From Micromonospora sp. C95 (GTDB taxonomy: Bacteria; Actinomycetota; Actinomycetes; Mycobacteriales; Micromonosporaceae): a stretch of 64,000 nt of DNA. Location: positions 62,001 to 126,000 of the forward strand of contig NZ_JAGPXT010000011.1 of NCBI RefSeq assembly GCF_018070465.1. The letters run 5' to 3'. Made by a program: the position numbers and the translations under genes. This document shows positions 24,725 through 34,171 of the stretch, one piece after another. A model generated the notes under the pieces. The model made no database searches. It was given only the letters and a program-made list of their open reading frames with translations, and was not told where the DNA came from. Every line of letters starts with the position of its first letter. Within the stretch, counting starts at the first letter, position 1.

Positions 24725-25681
24725 GTGAGCATGATCACCGAGCGCCCCGTCAGTAACCCTGCCGGGCAGCCGCCGGTGCGTACGGCCGGGGAGACCCCAG
24801 CCCGCCCCCGCGACCTGCGGGCGGTGGTGGCGGCATACGTGACGCTCACCAAGCCGCGGATCGTGGAGTTGCTGCTGGTCACCACGGTGCCGGCGATGAT
24901 GCTCGCGCAGGGCGGGCTGCCGTCGCTGTGGCTGGTCGCGGTGGTGCTGGTCGGCGGCTCGCTCGCGGCAGGCGCGGCCAGCGTGCTCAACTGCTACATC
25001 GACCGGGACATCGACCAGCTGATGCGGCGGACGAAGCGGCGCCCGCTGCCGGCGCACACCGTGACACCCCGCAACGCGCTGATCTTCGGGCTGGTGCTGG
25101 CGGTGGTCTCGGTCGCGTTGATGGCGGCCTTCACCAACCTGCTCGCCGCCGGGCTCACGCTGGCCGCGATCGTCTACTACGACGTCGTCTACACCCTGTG
25201 GCTCAAGCGCACGACGACGGCGAACACCTTCTGGGGCGGCGCCTGCGGCGCCGCACCGGTGCTGATCGGCTGGGCGGCGGTGACCGGCTCGCTGTCGCCG
25301 GTGGCGTGGGCGCTGTTCGGGGTGGTCTTCTTCTGGCAGATGCCGCACTTCTATCCGCTGGCGATGAAGTACAAGGACGACTACGCGCGGGCCGGCATCC
25401 CGATGCTCCCGGTGGTCGCCTCGGTGCGGCGGGTGAACGCCGAGATCGTGCTGTTCGCCTGGCTGACCGTGCTGACCTCGCTGGCCGTGTGGGCGTTGGG
25501 GCTGAGTGCGGTTTACGGCGTCCCGACGCTTGTGGTCGGCGTGATCTTCCTGGCCGAGGCGCACCGGCTCGCGGGGCGGGCCCGTCGGGGCGAACCGGTC
25601 AAGCCGATGCGCCTGTTCCACTGGTCGACGTCGTACCTGACCATCGTCTTCGCCGCCGCAGCGCTCGACGCGCTGCTCTGA
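24725..25681 (+). CDS. ctaB: Protoheme IX farnesyltransferase (heme O synthase)
   Basis: Adds a farnesyl chain to heme B to make heme O for cytochrome oxidase. The 318-residue UbiA-family membrane protein has the prenyl-diphosphate site [15 protein letters not shown] and a second loop with [12 protein letters not shown], and eight or nine hydrophobic helices. The GTG at 24725 has GGAAGG nine bases upstream; an ATG two codons later is also possible. ctaA, the next enzyme, lies 1.5 kb downstream on the other strand. Confidence 0.95.
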   Translation: MSMITERPVSNPAGQPPVRTAGETPARPRDLRAVVAAYVTLTKPRIVELLLVTTVPAMMLAQGGLPSLWLVAVVLVGGSLAAGAASVLNCYIDRDIDQLMRRTKRRPLPAHTVTPRNALIFGLVLAVVSVALMAAFTNLLAAGLTLAAIVYYDVVYTLWLKRTTTANTFWGGACGAAPVLIGWAAVTGSLSPVAWALFGVVFFWQMPHFYPLAMKYKDDYARAGIPMLPVVASVRRVNAEIVLFAWLTVLTSLAVWALGLSAVYGVPTLVVGVIFLAEAHRLAGRARRGEPVKPMRLFHWSTSYLTIVFAAAALDALL

Positions 25682-25846
25682 CGGTCCGTCCGTTTGCGGC
25701 CGTTCTGTCGCTCCGATGCGCCCGATCTGATGCTGATAAATACGGGCGAAACGCCTTTGGTCTTCCTTAAACCTGCGGGTAATGGGTATCACAAAAGGTT
25801 GATGGTTCTCGCCCGTCCGAGTGCATCTCTGCTTAGTCTTCACGTT

Positions 25847-26182
25847 ATGGCAGATGGTTCCGATACGACGCTGACGGCTGATCAGACCGCCTCCGGGCAG
25901 GCCCCCAACGGCCTGGTCGCGGGCATCAGGTCGTTCGCCGCCGAGCATGGCGGGGCGAAGGCGGTCATCGAGTACGTCGGCAAGCGTGGTGCCCGCATCG
26001 TCCTGGTGGGCTCCGACGGCGCGTGGGGCGACCAGTTCGCCGAGGACACGGTGACCGCCCGCGAGGCCTGTGCGCAGGCCGGGGTCGCCGTGGAGAACGC
26101 CTGGGAACGGGAGCTGATGGACCAGATGCGCCCGAGCAACGACCTCTGGCGTTCGATGGCCCGACGCACCATGGCCCGTTGA
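25847..26182 (+). CDS. Conserved small protein of unknown function
   Basis: A 111-residue soluble protein without recognised domain. Visible are an Ala/Gly-rich N-terminus, a central AKAVIEYVGKRGARIVLVGSDG segment (read in two parts, beta-alpha-beta in character) and a basic C-terminal helix. TAGTCT at 25834-25839 is 7 bases before the ATG, so the transcript is probably leaderless or nearly so. The 165 bases before it are unusually A/T-rich for this window and hold no other gene. The next gene starts 6 bases after its stop, so the two are likely cotranscribed. Confidence 0.7.
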   Translation: MADGSDTTLTADQTASGQAPNGLVAGIRSFAAEHGGAKAVIEYVGKRGARIVLVGSDGAWGDQFAEDTVTAREACAQAGVAVENAWERELMDQMRPSNDLWRSMARRTMAR

Positions 26183-26188
26183 GATAAA

Positions 26189-27157
26189 TTGACCGATCAC
26201 CACCAGTCGACCCGGGGGAAACCCCGGGTCGCTCTCGTCACCTGCACCGAACTGGCCGACCTCGACGACGACGATCGCCTCGTGGTGGCTCCGCTGGCGG
26301 AGCGGGGGATCGTCGCCGAACCCGTCGTCTGGGACGACCCGGCCGTCGACTGGGCCCGCTACGACCTGGCCGTGCTCCGCTCGCCCTGGGACTACATGTC
26401 CCGCCGGGACGAGTTCGTCGCCTGGGCCGCGCGCGTGCCGCGGCTGGTCAATCCGGCGGACGTGGTGCGCTGGAACACCGACAAGCGCTACCTCGACGAG
26501 TTGTCGGCAGCCGGCGTACCCACCGTTCCCACCGCCTGGGTGTTGCCCGGTGGGCCGTGGCAGCCGCCCGCCGACCAGGGCGAGTACGTCATCAAACCGG
26601 CGGTGAGCGCCGGCAGCCAGGACACCGGCCGGTACGACCTGGCCGACCCCGGGCACCGGGACCTCGCGATGGCCCACGTACGTCGGCTCGGCGTGGCCGG
26701 CCGGGTGGCCATGGTCCAGCCGTACCTGACCGCGGTGGACACCGTCGGCGAGACCGCGCTGCTCTTCCTCGCCGGCCCGACCGGGCTGACCTTCAGTCAC
26801 GCCATCCGCAAGGGCCCGATGCTCACCGGGCCGGACGAGGGTGTCGAGGCGCTGTACAAGGTCGAGGAGATCACTGCCCGCACGGCACAGCCGGCGCAGC
26901 TCGCCGTCGCGGCGCAGACCCTCGCGGCGGTGCCGGGCGGGTCCGACCGCCTGCTCTACGCCCGGGTCGACCTGATCCCCGGCCCCGACGGCACCCCCGT
27001 GCTCGTGGAACTGGAACTGACCGAGCCCTCACTCTTCCTCGCCCACTCCGCCGGCGCCCCCCACCGCCTAGCCCACGCCATCGCCCGCCACCTCTCCCAC
27101 CCCACCCCACCCCCATCCCCTCCCACCCCACCCCCTGTCCCGCCCCGGCCAGGTTGA
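26189..27157 (+). CDS. ATP-grasp domain protein
   Basis: A 322-residue protein of the ATP-grasp fold. N-terminal RVALVTCTELADLDDDDR and AVLRSPWDYMSRRDEF resemble the ATP-grasp ligase family that includes the D-cycloserine ligase DcsG; the ATP-binding core shows YVIKPAVSAGSQDTGRY and the metal-binding LVELELTEPSLF. The substrate is unknown. A TTG at 26189 is the only start that keeps the N-terminal strand, and it lacks a good ribosome site, so coupling to the gene before it is likely. The last 20 residues are a Pro-rich tail, and the stop codon lies inside a palindromic repeat. Confidence 0.8.
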   Translation: MTDHHQSTRGKPRVALVTCTELADLDDDDRLVVAPLAERGIVAEPVVWDDPAVDWARYDLAVLRSPWDYMSRRDEFVAWAARVPRLVNPADVVRWNTDKRYLDELSAAGVPTVPTAWVLPGGPWQPPADQGEYVIKPAVSAGSQDTGRYDLADPGHRDLAMAHVRRLGVAGRVAMVQPYLTAVDTVGETALLFLAGPTGLTFSHAIRKGPMLTGPDEGVEALYKVEEITARTAQPAQLAVAAQTLAAVPGGSDRLLYARVDLIPGPDGTPVLVELELTEPSLFLAHSAGAPHRLAHAIARHLSHPTPPPSPPTPPPVPPRPG

Positions 27158-27213
27158 TCATGATGTTGTTGTCGCCCGCCCCTGCGTGGCGTGACAACAA
27201 CTTCATGATCAAC
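27153..27213. repeat. 21-bp palindromic repeat acting as a two-way terminator
   Basis: Arms 27153-27173 and 27193-27213 pair over 21 bases with one mismatch (27164), around a 19-base GC-rich loop. The arm begins GTTGATCATGA and ends GTTGTTGTC. It lies between the convergent ATP-grasp gene and ctaA, and the ATP-grasp stop (27155-27157) is inside the left arm. Sequences opening with GTTGATCATG are, as I recall, frequent in Micromonosporaceae intergenic DNA, so this may be a dispersed REP-like family. Confidence 0.75.
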
Positions 27214-27219
27214 GCGAGG

Positions 27220-28182
27220 TCAGGCGAGGGCGGGGGCGGGCTGGGAGGGGTCGGCGGGGACGGATGAGTCGGCGGGGGTGGGGGAGTCGGCGGGGTGGCG
27301 TTCGCGGGTGGACCAGAGCACGGCGAGGGTGGCGAGCCAGACCAGGCAGGAGCCGAGCATGTGCAGGCCGACAAGCAGCGCCGGCAGGTTCGTGAAGTAC
27401 TGCACGAAGCCGATCAGCCCCTGGCCCAGCTCGACCAGGAGCAGGGTCAGCGCGGCCCGCGCGGCCCGGGCCGGTGCGCCGACCGCGCGCAGCGCCAGCC
27501 ACAGGCCCACGGTCAGGCCGACGAGCAGGAAGACCAGGTCGGCGTGGACCTGGGAGATGGTCTGCGGGTCCAGGCCGTTGCGGACGGCGTCGGCGTCACC
27601 GGCGTGCGGGCCGCTGCCGGTCACCGCCACCCCGAGGACGATCACCGCCGCGCTGGCCACCACGGTGATCCAGGCGAGGGCCCGCAGGGCCGGCGGCACC
27701 ACGGGCACCGTGCGACCGTCCGGCTCGCTCACCCGCCGCCACAGGGCGTACGCGACGAGCAGCAGCAACATCGACACCACGAAGTGAATGCCCACGATCG
27801 AGGGATGCAGCTGGGTGCGGACGGTGATCCCGCCGATCACCGCCTGCGCCACGATGCCGAGGACGACGGCCAGCGCCAGCGGCACCGCACCGCGTCGCCG
27901 GGGACGGTGCGCCAGGACGGCCAGCAGCGTGGCACCCGCGATCAGCACCAGCACGAAGGTGAGCAGGCGGTTGCCGAACTCGATCGCTCCGTGCACGCCC
28001 ATCTCGGCGGTGGCGGTGTACGACTCGTCGGTGCACCGGGGCCAGGTGGGGCAGCCCAACCCGGAGGCGGTCAACCGCACCGCCCCGCCGGTGACGACGA
28101 TCGCGGCGTTCGCCACGATGTTGGCGAACGCCAGCCGACGCAGCAGGGTGCTGGAGACCAGGGAACGGTCGGGTCGCTTCAC
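27220..28182 (-). CDS. ctaA: Heme A synthase (COX15/CtaA)
   Basis: Oxidises the C8 methyl of heme O to make heme A for aa3-type cytochrome oxidase. The 320-residue polytopic protein has GGAVRLTASGLGCPTWPRC near the first helix, including the conserved Cys pair in the first extracytoplasmic loop, HGAIEFGNRLLT with a heme-ligand His, and HFVVSM and QVHADLVF further on. The GTG at 28182 has TAGGAT (28195-28190, minus strand) 7 bases upstream, indicating a leaderless start. The C-terminal 25 residues are Pro/Ala/Ser-rich. Divergent from sufR. Confidence 0.93.
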   Translation of the reverse strand: MKRPDRSLVSSTLLRRLAFANIVANAAIVVTGGAVRLTASGLGCPTWPRCTDESYTATAEMGVHGAIEFGNRLLTFVLVLIAGATLLAVLAHRPRRRGAVPLALAVVLGIVAQAVIGGITVRTQLHPSIVGIHFVVSMLLLLVAYALWRRVSEPDGRTVPVVPPALRALAWITVVASAAVIVLGVAVTGSGPHAGDADAVRNGLDPQTISQVHADLVFLLVGLTVGLWLALRAVGAPARAARAALTLLLVELGQGLIGFVQYFTNLPALLVGLHMLGSCLVWLATLAVLWSTRERHPADSPTPADSSVPADPSQPAPALA

Positions 28183-28192
28183 GAGGCGAATC

Positions 28193-28208
28193 CTACGCAA
28201 CGTAGTTG
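28193..28208. promoter_or_regulatory. Overlapping palindromes at the ctaA promoter
   Basis: CTACG-CAA-CGTAG at 28193-28205 is a perfect inverted repeat, and it overlaps CAAC-GTA-GTTG at 28198-28208. Together they cover the edge of the ctaA -10 box and could be a regulator site shared with the divergent suf promoter. Confidence 0.4.
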
Positions 28209-28284
28209 TCACCGATCGGGTGACTCCGCCCGTGCGGTGGTTCGGATCACCGGGGTCACGTTTGCGGGCCCTGGTCGAATTACG

Positions 28285-28298
28285 TAACGTGGGCGTTG
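28285..28298. promoter_or_regulatory. Candidate SufR operator over the sufR start
   Basis: TAAC-GTGGGC-GTTG matches, with one mismatch, the CAAC-N6-GTTG palindrome that I recall as the SufR operator reported for Streptomyces and cyanobacteria. It covers the possible sufR start codons. The flanking TTACGTAA (28280-28287) is another short palindrome. Binding here would give autoregulation of the suf operon. Confidence 0.5.
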
Positions 28299-29098
28299 TG
28301 AAAAACGCGGCGGGGCTCACCGGGCACCAGCCGACGGCCGGTACGGTCGCCGGCCGGTCGCTGCCGGGCACCCACGTCCCACCCGCCACGACCAGCATCC
28401 AGGCCGCGCCGACCGGTGAGGCGTCGACCCGGGACCGGGTCACCCTGCTGCTGCTGGAACGCCGCGCCGCCACCGCCGCCCAGTTGGGCGACGCGCTCGG
28501 GCTCAGCCCGGCGGCGATCCGCCGGCACCTGGACGCGATGCTCGCCGAGGGTGACGTCGTGGCCCGCGAGCAGACCGTACGCGGTCACCGCGGACGCGGC
28601 CGGCCGGCCAAGGTGTTCCTGCTCACCGACGCCGCCCGCAGCCGGTGTGGCACCCATCACTACGACAACATGGCCACCGCCGCGCTGCGCTGGATCGCCC
28701 GCACCGGCGGGTCGCAGGCGGTGGAGCGGTTCGCCGCCGAGCAGGTGGCCGCCCTGGAGGCGCGTTGTCAGGCCGCCCTGGCCGACGCGGGCGACGATCC
28801 GATGGCCCGTGCCGAGGCACTGGCCGCGGCGCTGACCGCGGAGGGATACGCTGCCAGTGCCTCCACGATCGCCTCCGGCGGCCAGCTCTGCCAACACCAC
28901 TGCCCGGTGGCGCACGTGGCCGCCGAGTTTCCCCAACTGTGCGAGGCCGAGACCATGGTGATCTCCCGCCTGGTCGGCACCCACGTGCAGCGCCTGGCCA
29001 CCATCGCGCACGGCGACGGGGTGTGCACCACGCACATCCCGGGTTCGCCGCACGCCCAGTCCGGTAAGACCGTCACCACTGTGAGGACAGATAGATGA
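28298..29098 (+). CDS. sufR: Fe-S sensing transcriptional regulator SufR
   Basis: A 266-residue DeoR/ArsR-type winged-helix regulator that carries an Fe-S cluster and controls the suf operon. The HTH lies near residues 50-90 ([21 protein letters not shown]). The cluster motif is [18 protein letters not shown] near residues 195-212. The start is uncertain: GTG at 28298 or GTG at 28289, neither with a ribosome site, so the message may be leaderless. The first 45 residues are Pro/Ala/Thr-rich and probably disordered. Its stop overlaps the sufB ATG (ATGA), so it is the first gene of the operon. Confidence 0.88.
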   Translation: MKNAAGLTGHQPTAGTVAGRSLPGTHVPPATTSIQAAPTGEASTRDRVTLLLLERRAATAAQLGDALGLSPAAIRRHLDAMLAEGDVVAREQTVRGHRGRGRPAKVFLLTDAARSRCGTHHYDNMATAALRWIARTGGSQAVERFAAEQVAALEARCQAALADAGDDPMARAEALAAALTAEGYAASASTIASGGQLCQHHCPVAHVAAEFPQLCEAETMVISRLVGTHVQRLATIAHGDGVCTTHIPGSPHAQSGKTVTTVRTDR

Positions 29099-30525
29099 CC
29101 GAGCAGATCGTCCAGCCCCTGACCCAGGAGGAGCAGCTCGCCGCCCTGGGCAACTACGAGTACGGCTGGGCCGACCCGGACGTTGCCGGGGCCTCGGCTC
29201 AGCGCGGCCTCAACGAGGCGGTGGTGCGGGACATCTCGGCCAAGAAGAACGAGCCGGCCTGGATGCTCGACCTGCGCCTGAAGGGCCTGCGGTTGTTCGG
29301 GCGCAAGCCGATGCCGGCCTGGGGCGCCGACCTCACCGGGATCAACTTCGACAACATCAAGTACTTCGTGCGCTCCACCGAGAAGCAGGCCGCCAGCTGG
29401 GAGGACCTGCCCGAGGACATCAAGAACACCTACGACAAGCTGGGCATCCCGGAGGCGGAGAAGCAGCGCCTCGTCGCCGGTGTGGCAGCCCAGTACGAGT
29501 CCGAGGTGGTCTACCACAAGATCCGTGAGGACCTGGAGGAGCAGGGTGTCGTCTTCCTCGACACCGACACCGCCCTCAAGGAGCACGAGGACCTGTTCAA
29601 GGAGTACTTCGGCACGGTGATCCCGGTCGGCGACAACAAGTTCGCCGCGCTGAACACCTCCGTGTGGTCCGGTGGCTCGTTCATCTACGTGCCGAAGGGC
29701 GTGCACGTGGAGATCCCGCTGCAGGCGTACTTCCGGATCAACACCGAGAACATGGGCCAGTTCGAGCGGACGCTGATCATCGTCGACGAGGGTGCGTACG
29801 TGCACTACGTCGAGGGCTGCACCGCGCCCATCTACTCCTCGGACTCGCTGCACAGCGCCGTGGTGGAGATCGTCGTCAAGAAGAACGCCCGGTGCCGTTA
29901 CACGACCATCCAGAACTGGTCGAACAACGTCTACAACCTGGTCACCAAGCGCGCCGTGTGCCACGAGGGCGCGACCATGGAGTGGATCGACGGCAACATC
30001 GGCTCCAAGGTCACCATGAAGTACCCGGCGGTCTACATGACCGGCGAGCACGCCAAGGGTGAGGTGCTCTCGGTGGCCATGGCCGGCGAGGGGCAGCACC
30101 AGGACGCCGGCGCCAAGATGGTGCACGCGGCACCGCACACCAGCAGCACCATCGTGTCGAAGTCGATCGCCCGGGGTGGCGGCCGGACCTCGTACCGGGG
30201 TCTGGTGCAGGTGCTGGAGGGCTCGCACAGCAGCGCCAGCACGGTCAAGTGCGACGCCCTGCTCGTCGACACCATCTCCCGCTCCGACACCTACCCCTAC
30301 GTCGACATCCGCGAGGACGACGTGTCGATGGGGCACGAGGCGACCGTCTCCAAGGTCAGCGACGACCAGCTCTTCTACCTGATGAGCCGGGGCATGAGCG
30401 AGGACGAGGCGATGGCGATGATCGTGCGCGGCTTCATCGAGCCGATCGCCAAGGAACTGCCCATGGAGTACGCCCTGGAGCTCAACCGCCTGATCGAGCT
30501 GCAGATGGAGGGCGCGGTCGGCTGA
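29095..30525 (+). CDS. sufB: Fe-S assembly scaffold protein SufB
   Basis: Core scaffold subunit of the SufBCD complex, on which Fe-S clusters are built. The 476-residue protein has the family segments [25 protein letters not shown] (with the conserved Cys) and YRGLVQV, within the long right-handed beta-helix. Overlaps sufR by 4 bases and is followed by sufD after 55 bases. No intein is present, unlike the mycobacterial sufB. Confidence 0.97.
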   Translation: MTEQIVQPLTQEEQLAALGNYEYGWADPDVAGASAQRGLNEAVVRDISAKKNEPAWMLDLRLKGLRLFGRKPMPAWGADLTGINFDNIKYFVRSTEKQAASWEDLPEDIKNTYDKLGIPEAEKQRLVAGVAAQYESEVVYHKIREDLEEQGVVFLDTDTALKEHEDLFKEYFGTVIPVGDNKFAALNTSVWSGGSFIYVPKGVHVEIPLQAYFRINTENMGQFERTLIIVDEGAYVHYVEGCTAPIYSSDSLHSAVVEIVVKKNARCRYTTIQNWSNNVYNLVTKRAVCHEGATMEWIDGNIGSKVTMKYPAVYMTGEHAKGEVLSVAMAGEGQHQDAGAKMVHAAPHTSSTIVSKSIARGGGRTSYRGLVQVLEGSHSSASTVKCDALLVDTISRSDTYPYVDIREDDVSMGHEATVSKVSDDQLFYLMSRGMSEDEAMAMIVRGFIEPIAKELPMEYALELNRLIELQMEGAVG

Positions 30526-30580
30526 CCCCGGCCGCACCAGAGCACCGGACACCGTCGTCGTAGACACAAGCAAGGACGAG

Positions 30581-31723
30581 ATGACTACCCAGGCTTCCGC
30601 GCCGCCCAGCACCAAGTCGCAGGCGCTGCGTTCGTACGATGTCGCCGACTTCCCGGCCCTGACCGGCCTGGAGGAGGAGTGGCGTTTCACCCCGCTCAAG
30701 CGGCTGCGTGGGCTGGTCGGTGACGACCCGACCGCCACCGGCACGGTGCGGCACGAGTTCGCCGACCTGCCCGAGGGCGTGACCGTGGAGCGGATCGGCC
30801 ACGACGACCCGCGGGTCGGCAACGTGCTCACCCCGTTCGACCGGGTCAGCGCGTTGGCGTACACCGGGGCCAGCCAGGCGCTGCTGGTGCGGGTGGCGCA
30901 GGACGCGGTGATCAGCGGCCCGACCATCCTCCGGGCGGTCGGCGAGGGCGGCGAGGGCCCGGCCTTCGGGCACACCGTGATCGAGGTGGGCCGGTTCGCC
31001 GAGACGATCCTGGTGCTGGAGCATGTCGGCTCGGCCACCCTGGCGGACAACGTCGAGGTGTCGGTGGGTGACGGGGCGAAGCTCACCCTGGTCACCGTCG
31101 CCGACTGGGCCGACGACGCGGTGCAGGCGCAGCACCTGAAGGTGCGACTGGGGCGCGACGCCCGGGTGCTGCACGTCCAGGTCACCCTCGGCGGTGACCT
31201 GGTCCGGCAGTACACCACCGTGGAGTACACCGACCGGGGCGGCGAGGCCGAGCTGTACGGCGTCTACTTCGCCGACTCCGGGCAGCACCAGGAGCACCGC
31301 CAGCTGGTCGACCACACCGTGCCGGACTGCCGCAGCCACGTGGGCTACCGGGGCGCGTTGCAGGGGGAGAGCGCCCGTACCGTCTGGGTCGGCGACGTGC
31401 TGATCCGGGCCGAGGCGACCGGCACCGACACGTACGAGATCAACCGGAACCTGCTGCTCACCGACGGTGCCCGAGCCGACTCGGTGCCGAACCTGGAGAT
31501 CGAGACCGGCGAGATCGCCGGTGCCGGCCACGCCAGCGCCACCGGTCGCTTCGACGACGAGCAGTTGTTCTACCTGATGGCCCGGGGCATCCCGGAGGGC
31601 GAGGCCCGCCGGCTGGTGGTGCGCGGCTTCTTCGCCGAGCTGCTGCACAAGATCCCGGTGGAGTCCCTGCGGGAGCGGCTGGGGGACGCGATCGAGGCGC
31701 GGCTGACCAAGGCGGGCGCCTGA
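30581..31723 (+). CDS. sufD: Fe-S assembly protein SufD
   Basis: Partner of SufB in the SufBCD scaffold, 380 residues. The beta-helix core and the C-terminal FYLMARGIPEGEARRLVVRGFF are characteristic and mirror the end of SufB. The ATG follows a GGACGAG ribosome site. Its stop shares one base with the next gene (TGATG). Confidence 0.95.
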   Translation: MTTQASAPPSTKSQALRSYDVADFPALTGLEEEWRFTPLKRLRGLVGDDPTATGTVRHEFADLPEGVTVERIGHDDPRVGNVLTPFDRVSALAYTGASQALLVRVAQDAVISGPTILRAVGEGGEGPAFGHTVIEVGRFAETILVLEHVGSATLADNVEVSVGDGAKLTLVTVADWADDAVQAQHLKVRLGRDARVLHVQVTLGGDLVRQYTTVEYTDRGGEAELYGVYFADSGQHQEHRQLVDHTVPDCRSHVGYRGALQGESARTVWVGDVLIRAEATGTDTYEINRNLLLTDGARADSVPNLEIETGEIAGAGHASATGRFDDEQLFYLMARGIPEGEARRLVVRGFFAELLHKIPVESLRERLGDAIEARLTKAGA

Positions 31724-32067
31724 TGATCCGCATCTGCGCCGTCGAGGACGTGCCGAAGGGCACCGCGATCAGCGCCGACGTCGACGGCATCCAGATCGCG
31801 CTCGTGCACGGCGAGGACGACCAGTTCTACGCCGTGTTCGACGAGTGCTCGCACGCGGCCGTGGCGCTCTCCGAGGGAGAGGTCGAGGGCTGCACGCTTG
31901 AGTGCTGGCTGCACGGCTCCCGTTTCGACCTGCGTACCGGCGAGCCCACCGGACTGCCCGCCACCGAACCCGTACCCGTCTACCCCGTCGAAGTCCGCGA
32001 CGGTGACATCTACCTTCCCGTGGGCGACGACGGCCGCCCGAAGCCGAGCAATGGAGTGACCCGATAA
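31723..32067 (+). CDS. Rieske-type ferredoxin in the suf operon
   Basis: A 114-residue soluble Rieske ferredoxin of the biphenyl-dioxygenase/NirD type. Ligands are visible as Cys-Ser-His (about residues 42-44) and Cys-Trp-Leu-His (about residues 62-65). It has no signal peptide. Placed between sufD and sufC with one-base overlaps on both sides, it is a fixed member of actinobacterial suf operons; a role in electron supply for cluster assembly is likely but unproven. Confidence 0.92.
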   Translation: MIRICAVEDVPKGTAISADVDGIQIALVHGEDDQFYAVFDECSHAAVALSEGEVEGCTLECWLHGSRFDLRTGEPTGLPATEPVPVYPVEVRDGDIYLPVGDDGRPKPSNGVTR

Positions 32068-32840
32068 TGAGCACCCTGGAGATCCGCGACCTGCAGGTGT
32101 CGGTGAAGCTGCCCGAGGGTGAGCTCAAGCCGATCCTGCACGGCGTCGACCTGACCGTGAAGTCGGGGGAGACCCACGCGATCATGGGCCCGAACGGCTC
32201 CGGCAAGTCGACCCTGGCGTACTCGGTCGCCGGCCACCCGAAGTACGAGATCACCGGCGGCTCGGTGACCCTGGACGGCGAGGACGTCCTGGAGATGTCC
32301 GTCGACGAGCGGGCCCGCGCCGGCCTCTTCCTCGCCATGCAGTACCCGGTCGAGGTGCCCGGCGTGTCGGTGGCGAACTTCCTGCGTACCGCCAAGACCG
32401 CCATCGACGGCGAGGCGCCGAAGCTGCGCACCTGGGGCGGCGAGCTGCGCGGTGCCATGGAGCGGCTGCACATGGACCCGGCCTTCGCCCAGCGCAACGT
32501 CAACGAGGGCTTCTCCGGCGGGGAGAAGAAGCGCCACGAGATCGTGCAGCTGGAGCTGCTCAAGCCGAAGATGGCAATCCTCGACGAGACCGACTCGGGC
32601 CTCGACGTGGACGCGCTGCGCGTGGTGAGCGAGGGCGTGAACCGGGTGCGCGACACCGGCGACACCGGCCTGCTGCTGATCACCCACTACACCCGGATCC
32701 TGCGCTACATCAAGCCCGACTACGTGCACGTCTTCGTCGCCGGCCGGATCGTCGAGCAGGGCGGCCCGGAACTGGCCGACAAGCTGGAGGAGTCCGGCTA
32801 CGAGCGGTACGCAGCCGGGGCCGGTCCGGCGCGGGTCTGA
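32067..32840 (+). CDS. sufC: Fe-S assembly ATPase SufC
   Basis: ABC-type ATPase of the SufBCD complex, 257 residues; it powers scaffold rearrangement rather than transport. Walker A GPNGSGKS (about residues 39-46), signature FSGGEKKRHEI and Walker B AILDETDSGLD (the SufC form, with DETDSGLD). TAA of the preceding gene and the ATG share a base. Confidence 0.98.
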   Translation: MSTLEIRDLQVSVKLPEGELKPILHGVDLTVKSGETHAIMGPNGSGKSTLAYSVAGHPKYEITGGSVTLDGEDVLEMSVDERARAGLFLAMQYPVEVPGVSVANFLRTAKTAIDGEAPKLRTWGGELRGAMERLHMDPAFAQRNVNEGFSGGEKKRHEIVQLELLKPKMAILDETDSGLDVDALRVVSEGVNRVRDTGDTGLLLITHYTRILRYIKPDYVHVFVAGRIVEQGGPELADKLEESGYERYAAGAGPARV

Positions 32841-32866
32841 CCCCGAAGGAAGGGGCGGTCACCACG

Positions 32867-34171
32867 ATGACCACCATCGCGATCCCGCCGGGGATGCCGC
32901 AGTACGACGACGTGCCGCGCTACGACGTGGCGGCGGTACGCGCCGACTTCCCGATCCTCGATCGGGAGGTCAACGGGCATCCGCTGGTCTACCTGGACAG
33001 CGCCAACACCTCGCACAAGCCGCGTCAGGTGCTCGACGTACTCGCCGAGCACTACGCCCGGCACAACGCCAACGTGTCCCGTTCCGTGCACACGCTGGGC
33101 ACCGAGGCGACCGAGGCGTACGAGGGGGCCCGGGCGAAGGTCGCCGCGTTCGTCAACGCGCCGAGCGTCGACGAGGTGGTCTTCACCAAGAACTCCACCG
33201 AGGCGATCAACATCGTGGCGTACGCGTTCTCCAACGCCTCGCTGCGTCCCGACGCCGACCCCCGGCTCCGGCTGGGGCCGGGTGACGAGATCGTCATCTC
33301 CGAGATGGAGCACCACTCGAACATCGTCCCGTGGCAGTTGCTGGCCGAGCGGACGGGCGCGACGCTGCGCTGGTTCCCGGTCACCGACAACGGCCGGCTG
33401 GACGAGTCGGGCCTGACCGACCTGGTCAACGAGCGGACGAAGATCGTCTCGTTGGTGCACATGTCGAACATCCTCGGCACCGTCAACGCCACCTCGCGGA
33501 TCACCGCCCGGGTCCGCGAGGTGGGGGCGCTGCTGCTGCTGGACTGCTCGCAGTCGGTGCCGCACATGCCGATCGACGTGGTCGACCTGGACGCGGACTT
33601 CATCGTCTTCACCGGGCACAAGATGTGCGGGCCGACCGGCATCGGGGTGCTCTGGGGCCGGACCGAGCTGCTGGCGGCGATGCCGCCGGTGTTCGGTGGC
33701 GGCTCGATGATCGAGACGGTGACGATGGGCGGCTCCACCTACGCCGCGCCACCGGCCCGCTTCGAGGCCGGCACCCCGCCGATCGCCGAGGCGGTCGCGC
33801 TCGGTGCGGCCGTGGACTACCTCACCGGCATCGGCATGCCGGCCATCCAGTGGTACGAGAAGCAGCTGACCGCGTACGCGCTGGACGCCCTGGGCGGCGT
33901 GCCCGGCCTGCGGATCTTCGGCCCGGAGGTGCCGGTCGGCCGGGGCGGCACCATCTCGTTCGCCCTCGGCGACGTGCACCCGCACGACGTGGGGCAGGTG
34001 CTCGACTCCCTCGGCGTGCAGGTGCGGGTCGGACATCACTGCGCCCGCCCGGTCTGCACCCGGTTCGGGGTGCCGGCCACCACGCGGGCCTCGTTCTACC
34101 TCTACACCACGACCGAGGAGATCGACGCGCTGGTGGCGGGCCTGGAGCAGGTGCGGAAGGTGTTCGCCTGA
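32867..34171 (+). CDS. sufS: Cysteine desulfurase SufS
   Basis: PLP enzyme that mobilises sulfur from cysteine as a persulfide. The 434-residue group-II desulfurase has NSTEAINIVAY, the PLP-Lys in FTGHKMCGPTGIG, and the active-site Cys in RVGHHCARPVC near residue 390. Its stop overlaps the sufU start by one base, fitting direct sulfur transfer to SufU. Confidence 0.97.
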   Translation: MTTIAIPPGMPQYDDVPRYDVAAVRADFPILDREVNGHPLVYLDSANTSHKPRQVLDVLAEHYARHNANVSRSVHTLGTEATEAYEGARAKVAAFVNAPSVDEVVFTKNSTEAINIVAYAFSNASLRPDADPRLRLGPGDEIVISEMEHHSNIVPWQLLAERTGATLRWFPVTDNGRLDESGLTDLVNERTKIVSLVHMSNILGTVNATSRITARVREVGALLLLDCSQSVPHMPIDVVDLDADFIVFTGHKMCGPTGIGVLWGRTELLAAMPPVFGGGSMIETVTMGGSTYAAPPARFEAGTPPIAEAVALGAAVDYLTGIGMPAIQWYEKQLTAYALDALGGVPGLRIFGPEVPVGRGGTISFALGDVHPHDVGQVLDSLGVQVRVGHHCARPVCTRFGVPATTRASFYLYTTTEEIDALVAGLEQVRKVFA

